The notes beneath the pieces are model-generated. The model saw only the letters and a list, made by a program, of their open reading frames with translations, was not told where the DNA came from and did not search any database. From positions 620,001-684,000 of the forward strand of contig OZ025845.1 in NCBI GenBank assembly GCA_964019425.1: a stretch of DNA of 64,000 bases. Direction: 5' to 3'. A program made the position numbers and the translations under genes. The stretch comes from Flectonema sp. DT1601. Lineage: Eukaryota; Euglenozoa; Diplonemea; Diplonemida; Diplonemidae. Shown here piece after piece: positions 1 through 10,543 of the stretch. How positions within the stretch are numbered: the stretch's first letter is position 1; each line of letters starts with the position of its first letter.

Positions 1-1284
1 AAACGAAGAGTTAGAGATGACGATCTAGACGTCAGTGAAACAGCAGAAGACTGTCCTCAAATCCTCCGAACAGGTGAGTACATTCAACCGGAATTCGCTG
101 ACGTTAACGAAGTCTGGCATTTAACATCTCCACAACGAAAAGAACTCGTCCAATACTGGACTGCTAAACAGAGGATTAAGTTGGTTGATAAATACAAGAC
201 AGCGATGCATGAGTTCGAAGGAATGCTATTATACGATCAGCACATGTTTGATGAAAGTCACTTAAAGACTTTACAACAAGCTGACATCATAGGAATGACT
301 ACCACAGGAGCAGCCATGTTTCAAGAAATTCTTAAAGCAGTAAAGCCGAGCGTCTTAGTTGTGGAAGAGGCAGCTGAAATCTTAGAAAGTCAAATTCTGA
401 GTTGTTTCGTTGAATCGATAAAACAGGTTATCCTCATCGGAGATCACAAACAATTAAAACCCCAAGTACAAGTTGAAAATTACGCAAAATACAACAACAT
501 GGACATATCTCTTTTCCAACGTTTTATTGAAACATGTAAAGTTCCTTGTTGTAAGCTAACAGAACAGAGAAGAATGAGATCATCTATTTGCGACATTGTC
601 AGACCTATCTATGGTGAACTCACTGATTTCCATACGCTAACAACAAGAACAATGCATTGGGGTGGAAAGAGAGTCTTGCAACTACCAAACCTACCCGGAG
701 ATGCAATGTTTTGGACTCATAACCACGCAGAACAAGAAAGCGGATTGTCTATAAAGAATTTAAAAGAAATTGAAATGGTGGTATTTCTATGCAGATACTT
801 AATTGGAAGACATGGTCTCACACAAGACCAGGTGACGGTTCTTACTCCTTACTTGGGGCAATGTAGAGAATTGTCAGCAGGGGTTCATGTGGAGTTTCCT
901 GAGGTCGAGTGTCTTACTGTCGATCGATTCCAGGGAGATGAAAACGATATTGTTATTATTTCATTGGCTAGAACTCAGAGGTTGACTTCGTTTATGAAAT
1001 TAGAAAATCGAATGTGCGTCGCTTGTTCTCGTGCTCGTTTTGGTTTCTTTATGATTGGATGTGCAGAGCTTCTCGAAGGAGCGGAACATTGGAAACGAAC
1101 TCTCGACGTCATTCGTAAAGACAATCCCGACTGCGTTACTAAGCAACTTACATTAACTAGACCTGGAGGAGAGCAGACACTGGTCGTTAATTCAAAACAA
1201 ACCCTCCCTGATCCAAGACTGGATTCCACTTGGGAAAACGGTCAGAGCATGGATGAAGAAATGGAAGACCAGACGGAAGAATAA
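1..1284 (+). CDS. ZNFX1: ZNFX1-like superfamily 1 RNA helicase, C-terminal part (5' end outside window)
   Basis: The frame is open from base 1 to a TAA at 1282-1284, so this is the last 427 residues of a longer protein. It carries the second half of an Upf1-type SF1 helicase core. The Walker B region (VVEEAAEIL, about residue 120) follows the segment DIIGMTTTGAA that is typical of ZNFX1 proteins. Motif III GDHKQL lies near 147, motif V DRFQGDE near 308 and motif VI VACSRAR near 340. Walker A and any NFX1-type zinc fingers would lie upstream. Known relatives bind RNA and act in small-RNA inheritance or antiviral sensing. The acidic C-terminal tail (MDEEMEDQ) is unremarkable. No intron is seen in this part. 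Other Upf1-like helicases (SETX, AQR) fit less well because of the DIIGMTTTGAA segment. Confidence 0.85.
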   Translation, partial: KRRVRDDDLDVSETAEDCPQILRTGEYIQPEFADVNEVWHLTSPQRKELVQYWTAKQRIKLVDKYKTAMHEFEGMLLYDQHMFDESHLKTLQQADIIGMTTTGAAMFQEILKAVKPSVLVVEEAAEILESQILSCFVESIKQVILIGDHKQLKPQVQVENYAKYNNMDISLFQRFIETCKVPCCKLTEQRRMRSSICDIVRPIYGELTDFHTLTTRTMHWGGKRVLQLPNLPGDAMFWTHNHAEQESGLSIKNLKEIEMVVFLCRYLIGRHGLTQDQVTVLTPYLGQCRELSAGVHVEFPEVECLTVDRFQGDENDIVIISLARTQRLTSFMKLENRMCVACSRARFGFFMIGCAELLEGAEHWKRTLDVIRKDNPDCVTKQLTLTRPGGEQTLVVNSKQTLPDPRLDSTWENGQSMDEEMEDQTEE

Positions 1285-1675
1285 GTTCTATCAACTTGGA
1301 AGATTGGACAGCAATTCAGTTATTTTCATTTATGTTTTTTTTTTCTTTTTTATCTTACATTTTTAAGATCCTGTGCGCGCCTGTCAGAAAGAAAAAAAAA
1401 AAAAAAAAAAAAAAAATGCGCTGCCGCAGAAATCAGTCACCGACGTGGGAAAAATAATCTCCCACGGAACAAAACTTTTTATTTTTTCAAAAAAAAATAA
1501 AAATAAAAAAGTATTTAATCTCACAGGAAAGACTCATGAAATGGATAGATGATGTTAGTTTTTTTTCTTTTCCTCTGTCTTTTATTATTAGTATAAAAAC
1601 CATATATAATATATAATATAATCAGGTCCCACCCACCATCCCCCCCCTTCCCCTCATTGTCTTAATTCATATCAA
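1285..1675. other. Intergenic, A/T homopolymers
   Basis: This stretch is AT-rich, with an A run of about 26 near 1391-1416 and several T runs. A pyrimidine-rich stretch ends in TTATTATTAG near 1590, and another AG lies at 1624-1625, before the next start codon. No gene is seen. Confidence 0.7.
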
Positions 1676-3684
1676 ATGAGTGACGACGATGATGATTACT
1701 ACTGTTCGGGACCTGATGAAGAAGAGATAGAATATGATGACACGAGTGACCCGGGAACTTCAGCAGTCATATCAGAAACGTCGTTATTACAATTAGAAGT
1801 TCAGTATTTAAGAATGAAGGGATTCAGAGCTGGTCATTTAGTGTCTGAACTCTACGGAGTCACTACCATGGTCGGTTTCAGCGTTAACGACGTCTGTGAT
1901 GAAATGCAAATGCGAGCAGCTGGATTACATAAAGACCTTTTTGTTGTTATAACGTTGACTTTTCCTTCTTCACCACCTCAATATTTAGCAAAGTGTCCAG
2001 GACCTGGTAAAGTAACAGTAAGGCAATCCTCAGATACCTGTCTTGATAATAAGCAAACACTTACTGATGCAGTTGAGTTTGGTCTCTGGTGGACACTTGA
2101 ACAACGATTAACAGAACACCTCCACCAACATTGGGATCAATTGAAACAGGATTGTCTTGATGAGATGACCAGAATGCAAGAAAGAGACTCTGAAGCTCCG
2201 TGGAGTCAGGTATTATTTTATTTTTTTTCCACCTCCAATCATCAGTCTTAGCGACTGCGAAAATGCAAACCAAACAAAACAGGTTATGAATGTTTTAAAT
2301 TTAGCGAACGAAACAGGAGTACAAGTAGACCTCCGACTAGCCACTCTTTTGGTAAAACGAAGCGCGGGAAGGTATTGTTTTTAATTTATTGTGACGCTTA
2401 TAAAACAACACCACCACCACCACCACAGATTTGATACTATTCAAGAATGTTTATTTGATGAAGAGAGAATGGACAAGCTTCGAAAACAAGCAGCCTCAGA
2501 GTTCATGTACATGGATGATCCTGAGTGGCCTAAGTTTTCAATATTATTTAATGTTATTAAGTTTTTAAAACAACGGATAGCAAAATGCACTGAAAAGTGC
2601 ATCGTTTGCGACAAACCGCATCCACTTCAACTGTTGAAGCCAGTGGCGTGTGATAACCCGCTTTGTAACTATCAAGTATGTTTATTAGGAAACTGTTTTT
2701 ATTTATTAGTAATGCCGTGTGTATTGGTATGTTGTGAAACAATGAAAAAAAAAAAAAAAAACAGATGGCTAACTTAGGTCTCGGAGTCAACCTTGAAAAT
2801 GAGTTACTTCGGAACCCAACAGTTGTTGATTTCTTGATTTCTACTACATTCGCAGCCGCTGCAGCGAACAATAAATATACGAGATTCCCGTTTGAGGACG
2901 GTGCGGAAGAGGTATGGTATATTTATCCTACAACAACAACAATAACAAAACAACAACAACAACAACAATAAAAAATTAGGTTCATGCGGCTTTAAAACTT
3001 TGTCCACGTGTGGATGAGATGTCTAAAATAATTGAAAAGGGAGAAAGTTTGAAAGAATTCGTCGAACACAAACATAAAAGTCTTTATAAAATAATTCGTT
3101 GGATCATCGCAAGCAACACCAGTCATATAACTCCAATATCGAAAGAAAATCGTATAAAGGATATGCCTGAGCATCAATTTTTATTAGCAAGTAGTACCCC
3201 TGCTGCGGAAGCCCGTTTTCAAGAATTGAAAGACAAAAACGGAGGAACATTTTTTGCATTTCACGGATCTGCTCTAAATAGTTGGCATAGCATCCTACGG
3301 GGAGGGTTGAAACAGTTGGATCACCGGACAGCTTACGGTCCGGGTATCTACATGGCTACTAATGCGACAACGTCTCTCGGATATATGACAACAGCTGCGG
3401 GATTCCCAAATAGCAAACTTGGTGCTCAACTTCGAATAATGTCACTTTGCGAAGTAATCGCAGAGGGTTCGGAGAAACAATGCGGAGGTAGAGTTCATCG
3501 TCCTAAGTGTGAATGCAATAAGCAGTCGCCGCATATTAGAGTTGAAGCTGAAGAGAGTGTTGTCACGAGGGTGCTATTCTTATTTACGGATTCTTGCTGC
3601 ACGTATAACGTTGATGCGAAAAACATCAAACCTCCTGCGATTGATCGAACTGGTCGTATTAGTTCAGAAAACCCAGCAAAATAA
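1676..3684 (+). CDS. PARP6/PARP8-like mono-ADP-ribosyltransferase
   Basis: Five exons join in frame into 573 residues: 1676-2209, 2283-2371, 2429-2675, 2765-2911 and 2980-3684 (TAA). The introns are 73, 57, 89 and 68 bp and start GTATT or GTATG. The N-terminus is Asp-rich. Residues about 45-110 look like an RWD/UBC-type fold (VVITLTFPSSPPQYL), as in PARP6/8. A Cys cluster (CIVCDKPH then CDNPLC) lies in exon 3. The last 170 residues are the ART domain, with FHGS (His about 434) and YGPGIYM (Tyr about 463). The final triad Glu of polymerising PARPs is not evident, so mono-ADP-ribosylation is inferred. A second Cys-rich stretch (CGG..HRPKCECNK) lies between ART strands. The gene follows the helicase by 391 bp on the same strand. 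Confidence 0.85.
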
Positions 3685-4883
3685 TACAATCGGCACTGTG
3701 GTTTTGATGGTCTTTTCATATTGTGTGAGGGGGGGGGCGTGGGAGTTTTTCCTCCTAGCCAATTCATTTTTCTACGCCTCACCTTTTTTTTTTTTTTTTT
3801 TTTTTTTAGTGGTTTTAAGAAAATCTGAATAGCGGTTTTTTTTTTTTTTTGTTGTCTCATAGGCTGCTCCCCAAACGAGCTTTTTTATTTTGTTTTTTTG
3901 TTTTTTTAACTTATTATTGTTCCATCCATTGCTTTTCTTTTAAGGCACTTACTTAGTAGTTTCACGTGTTTTATTTTTTTATTTTTTTTTTTTAAATTGC
4001 TGCTGCTTCCCTCACACATTGCATGGTGAGGAACACGTACTTATCAATATGATAAAAAATAATAAAAATTTTCGTATTGCCGGTACACGTTTTTTTTTTT
4101 TTTTTTTTTGTTTTTTGTTGTCAAAAGCAAACCAGCCTAATTGGTGATTGGGCTGCTTTATGAAGTAACCTCTTTCCTGTATTATGTTACTTGACAACGA
4201 ATGAGATTGGTGGGTTGAGGATGATGCGAGTACCTGTTTTATCTGAACAGGGCGTTGATAGCTGTTGGTAAAAAAAAAAAAAAAAAAAAAGTTTTCACTG
4301 ACGGCCATATGTTAAAGCATTGGGGGAAGGGAGAGAAAAAAAAAGAAAATTATGAAAAAAAAAAAAATGAGAAGGAAAAAAAAAAAAAAAAAAAAAAGAA
4401 AAAAAAATTATAGCGCGAAAATAAAAAAAGAATGACAAGAAGAAAAAAAAAAAATAACTGTTTGCAAACTACTAACAAGACAACAACGAAATAACCAACC
4501 CCTCGACCTCGTTCTCTTCGTAACAATGGTCCGTACTTTGGAAGGCACTGCTTGGTTGTTCGCATTGTCTTAAAAAATAAAACAAACAAAACAAACAGAG
4601 ATTCTTATTAGTGATCCTTTTTTAAAATTCTTTATTGTGAAAATTTTTTTTGAAAAAAAAATTTTTTTTTTTCCACAACAGCGACTGATGTTCACCATGA
4701 GCATGCTTTCTTTATAACAAAACAAATGTCCCCCACCCTTATAGTCATTAATAACGCTGCTGCTGACAGTCAAGATTTTCGGAGAAATTGTTGTTCCTCT
4801 TTGAGCTTTAAAATGCAGTATCAAATTACCCCCGCCCTTACCTTCTTTCCAAAACAGAGGAAACTCCAACAATACAAGAAAAT
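3685..4883. other. Intergenic, homopolymer-rich
   Basis: About 1.2 kb of poly-T and poly-A tracts (for example 3783-3808, 4091-4108 and 4379-4397) separated by short unique sequence. No gene is seen on either strand; the open frames here are homopolymer artefacts. A CT-rich stretch ends in AG at 4856-4857, 27 bases before the MAP kinase start. Confidence 0.65.
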
Positions 4884-6005
4884 ATGCATTGCAGCAGCAG
4901 TGGAAGTATTGGTGTTAACATCGGAGGAGGTAAGAAATGTTTCAAAGTTAAGGGAAACACAGTGATGGAAGTAGATGACAAATACGAAGTGTACAACCCT
5001 GTTGGATACGGAGCCTATGGTGTTGTATGTGCCGCAGTTGATACGAAAACAGGTAAGAAAGTTGCGATAAAGAAAGTTCCAAAGGTATTTGTTGGACTTG
5101 TCGATGGTAAGAGAGTCCTCAGAGAAATAAAACTACTTCCCTACCTGAGACATGAAAATGTTATGTCGATAGTGGACCTGATGAGACCAAGAGAAGGGAA
5201 AGATAATTTTAACGACCTCTACATCGTCTCTGAACTCATGGAGGCCGACCTCCATCAAGTTATTAGATCGAAGCAAAAATTAACACCAGAACACCATCAG
5301 TATTTTATTTATCAAATCTTAAGAGCACTGAAACACATCCACAGCGCAGGTGTCATCCATCGTGACTTAAAGCCTGGTAACATACTAGTAAACGGAAACT
5401 GTGATATTAAAATATGTGATTTTGGTCTTGCCAGAGGAGGTCTTCGCAATACTCAAAACCCAACTGGGTTGGAACTCACCGACTATGTCGTGACTCGATG
5501 GTATCGACCTCCAGAATTATTGTTGTCTTGTAATTACAATGCGAGTGTTGATCTCTGGTCACTCGGTTGCATCATAATAGAATTAATAAACAGAAAAGCA
5601 GCATTCCCAGGAAAAGACTACATAAACCAACTTGCCCTCATTACCGACCAGTTAGGGGCTCCGTCAAAAGAAGATGCTTGTTTCGTTTCGTCAGCAGAAG
5701 CACGTTCGTTCATGAGTTCGATGGCAAGAAAACCAGCGAAATCGATGTCTGCATTTGTTCCTCATGCGAGTAAGAGTTGTATTAAACTTATACAGTCGAT
5801 GTTGTCGTTCAATCCAAATAAAAGAATAACAGCAGCGAATGCGATGAAACACGAATATCTAACTCATCTGTACGACTCCGAAGATGATGTTGACTTTCCT
5901 TTGGATGTCGAATCTGTCAATTGGGGGTGCGATGACAAAGATTTGGGTCAAAAGGAACTCAGAGCTCTTTTTTGGAAAGAAATACAAAGATTTCATCCAA
6001 ACTGA
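4884..6005 (+). CDS. Mitogen-activated protein kinase (TDY activation loop)
   Basis: An intronless frame of 373 residues with a complete protein kinase domain. It has the Gly loop GYGAYG (41-46), catalytic Lys in VAIKK (about 63), HRDLKPGN (159-166, Asp 161), DFG (179-181) and the MAPK activation lip TDYVVTRWYRPPEL with phosphosites Thr199 and Tyr201. The C-lobe insert around PSKEDA and a common-docking stretch (YDSEDDVDFP) near the C-terminus also fit MAPKs rather than CDKs. The start at 4884 is preferred because the segment FKVKGNTVMEVDDKY, which MAPKs share before the Gly loop, lies inside it. TDY is the lip class of plant group-D and trypanosomatid MAPKs. The usual RAPEL is RPPEL here. 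The protein should be activated by a dual-specificity MAPK kinase; substrates are unknown. Confidence 0.95.
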   Translation: MHCSSSGSIGVNIGGGKKCFKVKGNTVMEVDDKYEVYNPVGYGAYGVVCAAVDTKTGKKVAIKKVPKVFVGLVDGKRVLREIKLLPYLRHENVMSIVDLMRPREGKDNFNDLYIVSELMEADLHQVIRSKQKLTPEHHQYFIYQILRALKHIHSAGVIHRDLKPGNILVNGNCDIKICDFGLARGGLRNTQNPTGLELTDYVVTRWYRPPELLLSCNYNASVDLWSLGCIIIELINRKAAFPGKDYINQLALITDQLGAPSKEDACFVSSAEARSFMSSMARKPAKSMSAFVPHASKSCIKLIQSMLSFNPNKRITAANAMKHEYLTHLYDSEDDVDFPLDVESVNWGCDDKDLGQKELRALFWKEIQRFHPN

Positions 6006-6689
6006 ATTTTTATTTGATTTTTATGTTTGGATCTCGATCCTAGATGTTAGACTGCTGTACAAGGCGTCTCACGAAGGGGGGACAAAATAAAATAAAATAA
6101 AATAAAGATGTATAATATGAACTTTCCTTTAAACTGGGGATGGTGACGCTCAGCGAAATGATGCAAAATAACAGACCCTTCTCAACCCTGAAGTTGGATG
6201 CATTTTTATGTATTTATCTATCTTACTCTCTCTCTCTTGTGTCTGCTGCTTTCTGTATATTTATGTGTTCCGATTGCAAATAATAAAAAAAAAAAAAAAA
6301 AAAAAACTGAACACAACAACTTTGTGTATTCTTCGTCAGCTTACTACGAACCGCAAACATTTCCGTACAGTCAAAATTTCTCCCACCCCTACATATTTTT
6401 GTTTCTTGTTTTTTTTTTTTTTTGCTAGCATTTTTATCTGGAAAAAAACAAAAAAAAACAACGTCGCATTTAAAAAAAATGGGTAATGTCAAAGATCAAT
6501 TCATTGTTGTTTGCACACCATTCAGTAAGCCGGATGCAAGTTGCCTCCTGTCGTGGACAGGCGCACTTCTATTTAAAAAAAAAAAAAAAAAAAAAATTCT
6601 TGTCCTGGCCATGGCATGTCTACATTGAAAACATTGTCACCAGCCTCCCCGGTGGACCTCGTCCACTCTTTGAGAGTTTACCCCCCTGA

Positions 6690-6745
6690 CTTACACTAAC
6701 ATTACCTTTAGTCACCTGTATAGCAGTTAACCCCCTTGACTTACT
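6690..6745. repeat. Dispersed repeat fragment (TAACATTACC module)
   Basis: It contains CTAACATTACCTTTAGTCA followed by CTGTAT. The same module occurs in the intron at 36.5 kb and in each unit of the 57-58.3 kb array. It is flanked by two copies of CCCCCTGACTTAC / CCCCCTTGACTTAC. Confidence 0.6.
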
Positions 6746-7091
6746 CATCACTCTTTGGTGTGACGATGATTATTTATTTTCTTGTTTTGGTTTTTTTGTT
6801 TTTACTTTTTTTTTTTCTTCTTCGCACGCTATCGGTTCCAGTCTCCGATGGGGTCAATTCGGTTCCGTCGGTTGGTTTGGAAAGGAAAGTAAGAAAGCTT
6901 CACAAGCAAGATCTACTTGTAGCATCTCTGACTTCTTGTTGACTGTCTTAAAGAAAGCTTCTCTTCTGGTGAAGAAGAGTACATCAGCAGTCATTTCCCT
7001 TGGTCTTCTCTGAGGCTCTCCTGCGAGCTGACAAATCGACCAAGTTATCCAATTACACTTCAGACTTGCTAACTCGAGGGGGTGATTTAGG

Positions 7092-7212
7092 AGGTATATG
7101 GATTACTCTCGAAACCTAAATAGTTACTTCAAAAGGCTAAAGTTAAACAAGTTCACCAAGTTCACCTTGTATTCCTTGACAGATTGTTAAATTATCGTTT
7201 TATGTTTTAAAA
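7092..7212. repeat. Dispersed repeat copy (CTAAATAGTTAC / TTAAATTATCG modules)
   Basis: Contains ATTACTCTCGAAACCTAAAT, then AAAAGGCTAAAGTTAA, then CAGATTGTTAAATTATCG. The same order of blocks occurs at 8.18-8.30 kb and 48.33-48.47 kb, so this is one element family rather than chance similarity. Confidence 0.7.
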
Positions 7213-7728
7213 AAAAACAGTTTTTGTGTTTGTACGAAATTAAAAAAAAAATACTCAAAAAGCCCTCCCCCAGCAGCGTGCCTCCTGTAGTTGTATGTCG
7301 CTGAGTTAAGAAGTTAGGTTTTCGATTACTTCGTGTGTTTGCCCCAAATCAGTTTTCTTTTTGCGCTCTCTCCCTCTCTCTCCCTCTCTGTCCTCTCTCT
7401 GTTTCATTGTTTTCTTTTTTTTTTTCATTATTTTGTATTACAATACAGTTTCGGAGTAAGTATTAAAAAAGAAATATCGCATTGAAATGTCCCAACTCAC
7501 GAAAGGCTTGGGAAGAGGGAAAAAAAAAGAAGAAGAGGAGCTTACTATTATGCACTATGAATTTTCATTTTGTCTGCTTTCTTTTTTGTTTCCTGTCTTA
7601 ACTTGTCAGTGTGTTTAACAGAAAAAAAAAATTTTTTTTTTTTTCTTTTTTTTCCCGCGATGAAGAAAAGGAATACAGATAAAAATTAGTATTTCTTTTT
7701 TTTTTTAGATTTATTCTATATTATCAGC

Positions 7729-7845
7729 CGTCTCTAACACTGTCTGCTCACGCGGGTGGTGGGTTTAGGTAGTCATCTATTCCAGGTTATTTTATGTCTC
7801 TTGTCGTTGAGATTTTCCTGACTTTTTGGCTTCTAGGCTTCGTAA
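7729..7845. repeat. Dispersed repeat fragment shared with the 57-58 kb tandem array
   Basis: Blocks TCTCTAACACTGTCTGCTC, TTTAGGTAGTCAT, TTCCAGGTTATT and GGCTTC.TAGGCT occur in the same order at 57221-57372 and 57842-57990. A shorter relative is at 47.84-47.93 kb. Non-coding. Confidence 0.65.
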
Positions 7846-8175
7846 ATAAATAAATAATTCGATGTTTTGTTTGTTCTCATTGCCATGTTGAATATATCCT
7901 TTTTGTCGGTTAGGGGGAGTGGATTCCCGTGCTGCTTTTCTTCCCCAGTCTTTCTTCCCTTTTTCAACGATGTCGGTATGCATGCTTTCCTATTTTTTTT
8001 TTTTTTTTTTTCGCCTTTCAAAAAGTTAGCACAAGTATCGGATTTTTTTTTTATTTTTATCTTTTTTTTTACATGGCAACTCCAGTTTTTTTTTTTTTTT
8101 TTTTTTTGTAATTTAAATTTCAGTATCAAGTTTATCCTCGTCCCATCCTGAGATTTTAATAGTACAGTAATCAAG

Positions 8176-8300
8176 AATTACCTCTCATTCGCTCTTTTGA
8201 CCTAAAAATAGTTACTTTCAAAGGCTAAAGTTAAGCAGTCATTAGTAGATTCACCTGTATCGGTTTTAAACAGATTGTTAAATTATCGTTTTTTTTTTTC
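8176..8300. repeat. Dispersed repeat copy
   Basis: Contains AATAGTTACTTTCAAAGGCT, AAGTTAAGCAGTC, TTCACCTGTATCG and AGATTGTTAAATTATCG, in the same order as the copies at 7.1 and 48.3 kb. The inner part ACTTTC-AAAGGC-TAAAGT can fold as a small hairpin. Confidence 0.65.
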
Positions 8301-8706
8301 TTTTTTATGTTAAAAAAAAAAGATGATATAAATACAGTTTGTAGTAAAATTTTAAAAAAAAAATCTAAAAAAACAGCCATCAAATTACCCCCCCTCCCTT
8401 CATTGATTTTTTTGAATTCTATTTTTTTTTCTTTCCTTCAGCCTAAGTATCTGACTATGAGTTGGTTGATACGACTTTTTTTTTTTTTTTTTTTTTTTTG
8501 GCTAATTATATACGACTACCACAGATAGTAAACCTTATGCATGTTGCATCTGCTGTCTTTCAGGTCCCCCGCCCACCCTACAGTTCCGCATGCACATTTA
8601 CACACAGCTTTGGGGAGAAGTTAGAGGAAAAAAAAAAAATGAAATAAATGAATATTTTTTTTTTTTTTTTGTTATATTAATTTATTTTAACAGGGTCGTT
8701 AAATCA

Positions 8707-8740
<34 letters not shown>

Positions 8741-8743
8741 CTC

Positions 8744-8795
8744 CGACGAGTGGTCCCATACTTTTTCTTCGCTGAAGAGCGATGGTAGTCTGAAG
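8744..8795 (+). ncRNA. Possible structured RNA element, relative of the 13.4-kb island
   Basis: A short GC-richer island right after a 30-base A run. CCAT (8756-8759) can pair with ATGG (8782-8785), enclosing a perfect CTTC-GCT-GAAG hairpin (8767-8777). The core TTCTTCGCTGAAGAG and an upstream GACGAGTGG recur in nearly the same layout at 13426-13480. No transcript evidence is available; strand and function are unknown. Confidence 0.3.
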
Positions 8796-8974
8796 AAAAT
8801 ATTATTTTAAAATTTCAATTCGAAAAACCAAAATCATTATTACGACATGTTGATTTGACCGACACGGACAGATGTAATGAAATCTTATTATTATTATTTT
8901 TAAAAAAATAGGGTCAGGTTGGGACTATCATTTTTGAGAACGAGAGAGAAGAGGGGGAAAAAAAAAAAAAAAAA

Positions 8975-10297
8975 ATGACTGACCTAAATCAAAGTATGGG
9001 GGAGCTAAGCTCCCTCACTATAAAACTTTTACGTCGGATAATGCAATGGATGGACGGGTCTGATCTACTTCGGTTTAGTGAAACTTGTAAATACGCGTTC
9101 GCAATGACATGCAACGATGCCATGTGGAAAACTCGTTGTCTGAAAAGTAAAAAGGAAGGAGGTCTTGTTGTTGACAAGTTGGGTGACTTTGAATTTAAAG
9201 TTTGTTGGAAATATACTTTTCTAAGACCTCAGAGATTGAAAAAGGGACAGAGACAGCCTCCAACCAGATACTTCATACCTGGAACAGGTTGCCTTATTCC
9301 CAGGGGTAAGAACGCGCAATACTACTCAAATAAAGAATTGGACTTTGAGAAAATTCCGATAAGAGGAAAACAAGTTCCAACCATCCCTCCGCTTGATATT
9401 TCATCATTCTTCAACGAATACGATACGACTGGTACACCTGTTGTAATCTCTGGAGCAGCTGAGGCATTTGGTTGGAAAGATCTGTCAGCGTCTTCTCTCT
9501 TATCAAAATATAAGAATACGATTTTTAAAACAAACGGATGCACTGAAGACGGTCGAACCCTTCGAATGCACCTCCGAGACTATTTCAACTATTGTAAGGA
9601 CATCTTTGGATCAGGTGAGAAACCTTTGTACTTATTCGATAATAAGTTCGATGAGAGAGCAGATGACCTCCGACATCAATACTGCATCCCTCCTTACTTT
9701 GCTGGAGATCTCTTCGAAGAGATGACATCAAAGGATCGTCCCGACTACAAATGGCTTTTGATCGGTCCGAAATCAAGCGGAGCACCCTTCCACACCGACC
9801 CTCATCAAACTCATGCATGGAATATGGTCACTGAAGGAAAAAAAAGAATAGCGTTTTATCCACCGAATGTCATCCCTCCTGGAGTTGATCCTAAACTAAT
9901 TCACACGGAGTACTACGCAGCTGAAGACACGATGAATTGGTATCTCGATATCTATCCAACCCTATCAGAAGAAAGGTTGCCGTTGGAATGTGTCGTCAAC
10001 ACCGGTGATATGGTTTTCATCCCTTCTGGTTGGTGGCATCAAGTTGTCAACTTATCACCGATAACAATTGCTGTAACTCAAAATGTTTGTACTCGGGGAA
10101 ACTTTTCTCGTGTTTGGAGAGATTTGCAGACTCGTGGACCGCAGTCACTCGCTAGAAAATTTAAAGCAGCTGTTGAGCCCGGGAATCCATCTCTGTTTAA
10201 AAACTATGCAAGACCTTGTGATATGAGCGACACAGCTTCTTCTTCTTCGGACTCATCGTCGACTAGCGATAGCAGCAGTGATTCGTCGGATTTATAG
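8975..10297 (+). CDS. F-box plus JmjC dioxygenase, JMJD6-like
   Basis: A single exon of 440 residues. Residues about 10-55 resemble an F-box (LTIKLLRRIMQWMDGSDLLR). The JmjC domain spans about 140-370. The Fe(II) ligands of the 2-oxoglutarate oxygenase fold are visible as HTD (His273, Asp275) and GWWHQVVNL (His355). A Lys at 289-290 is placed for 2-oxoglutarate. The tail (about 418-440) is a Ser/Asp run, recalling the poly-Ser tail of JMJD6. Known relatives hydroxylate lysines or demethylate arginines in nuclear proteins; F-box forms link to SCF ubiquitin ligases. The substrate cannot be read here. The ATG follows an A run, and an AG lies at 8910-8911. Confidence 0.88.
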   Translation: MTDLNQSMGELSSLTIKLLRRIMQWMDGSDLLRFSETCKYAFAMTCNDAMWKTRCLKSKKEGGLVVDKLGDFEFKVCWKYTFLRPQRLKKGQRQPPTRYFIPGTGCLIPRGKNAQYYSNKELDFEKIPIRGKQVPTIPPLDISSFFNEYDTTGTPVVISGAAEAFGWKDLSASSLLSKYKNTIFKTNGCTEDGRTLRMHLRDYFNYCKDIFGSGEKPLYLFDNKFDERADDLRHQYCIPPYFAGDLFEEMTSKDRPDYKWLLIGPKSSGAPFHTDPHQTHAWNMVTEGKKRIAFYPPNVIPPGVDPKLIHTEYYAAEDTMNWYLDIYPTLSEERLPLECVVNTGDMVFIPSGWWHQVVNLSPITIAVTQNVCTRGNFSRVWRDLQTRGPQSLARKFKAAVEPGNPSLFKNYARPCDMSDTASSSSDSSSTSDSSSDSSDL

Positions 10298-10439
10298 ACT
10301 CCGTCGTTTATTTTTTTTTTTATTTTATGATTTTTATCTATTTTTTTTTTCATTATTATTATCATTATGCAACAGAGAGGTTGAGAAAAACTGTTTTTTT
10401 TTTTTCTTTTGCCAATAGTCCCTGTATGTATGTTTGTTT

Positions 10440-10474
<35 letters not shown>

Positions 10475-10543
10475 TGTTGTAGCAAGCTTGACAGTCAGAT
10501 TGAAATCATTTTTCCCCCTCTCAGATCCCCATCTTTGTATGAG

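Larger units (their letters stand above)
6006..8974. other. Long intergenic region with dispersed repeats
   Basis: Nearly 3 kb without a supported gene. It holds short AAAAT repeats near 6086-6106, many A/T homopolymers, a CT-rich stretch at 7365-7402 and at least four fragments of the dispersed repeat family described separately. Around 6820-7085 composition is more balanced, with a perfect 6-bp hairpin nearby (GTGGAC at 6652-6657 with GTCCAC at 6661-6666). I found no convincing coding frame there. Confidence 0.6.

Noticed and set aside
10409-10543. Upstream extension of MCM7 starting MPIVPVCMF
   Set aside because: It is poly-Phe from a T run and lies before the acceptor-like AG at 10481-10482; the family start fits ATG 10544.
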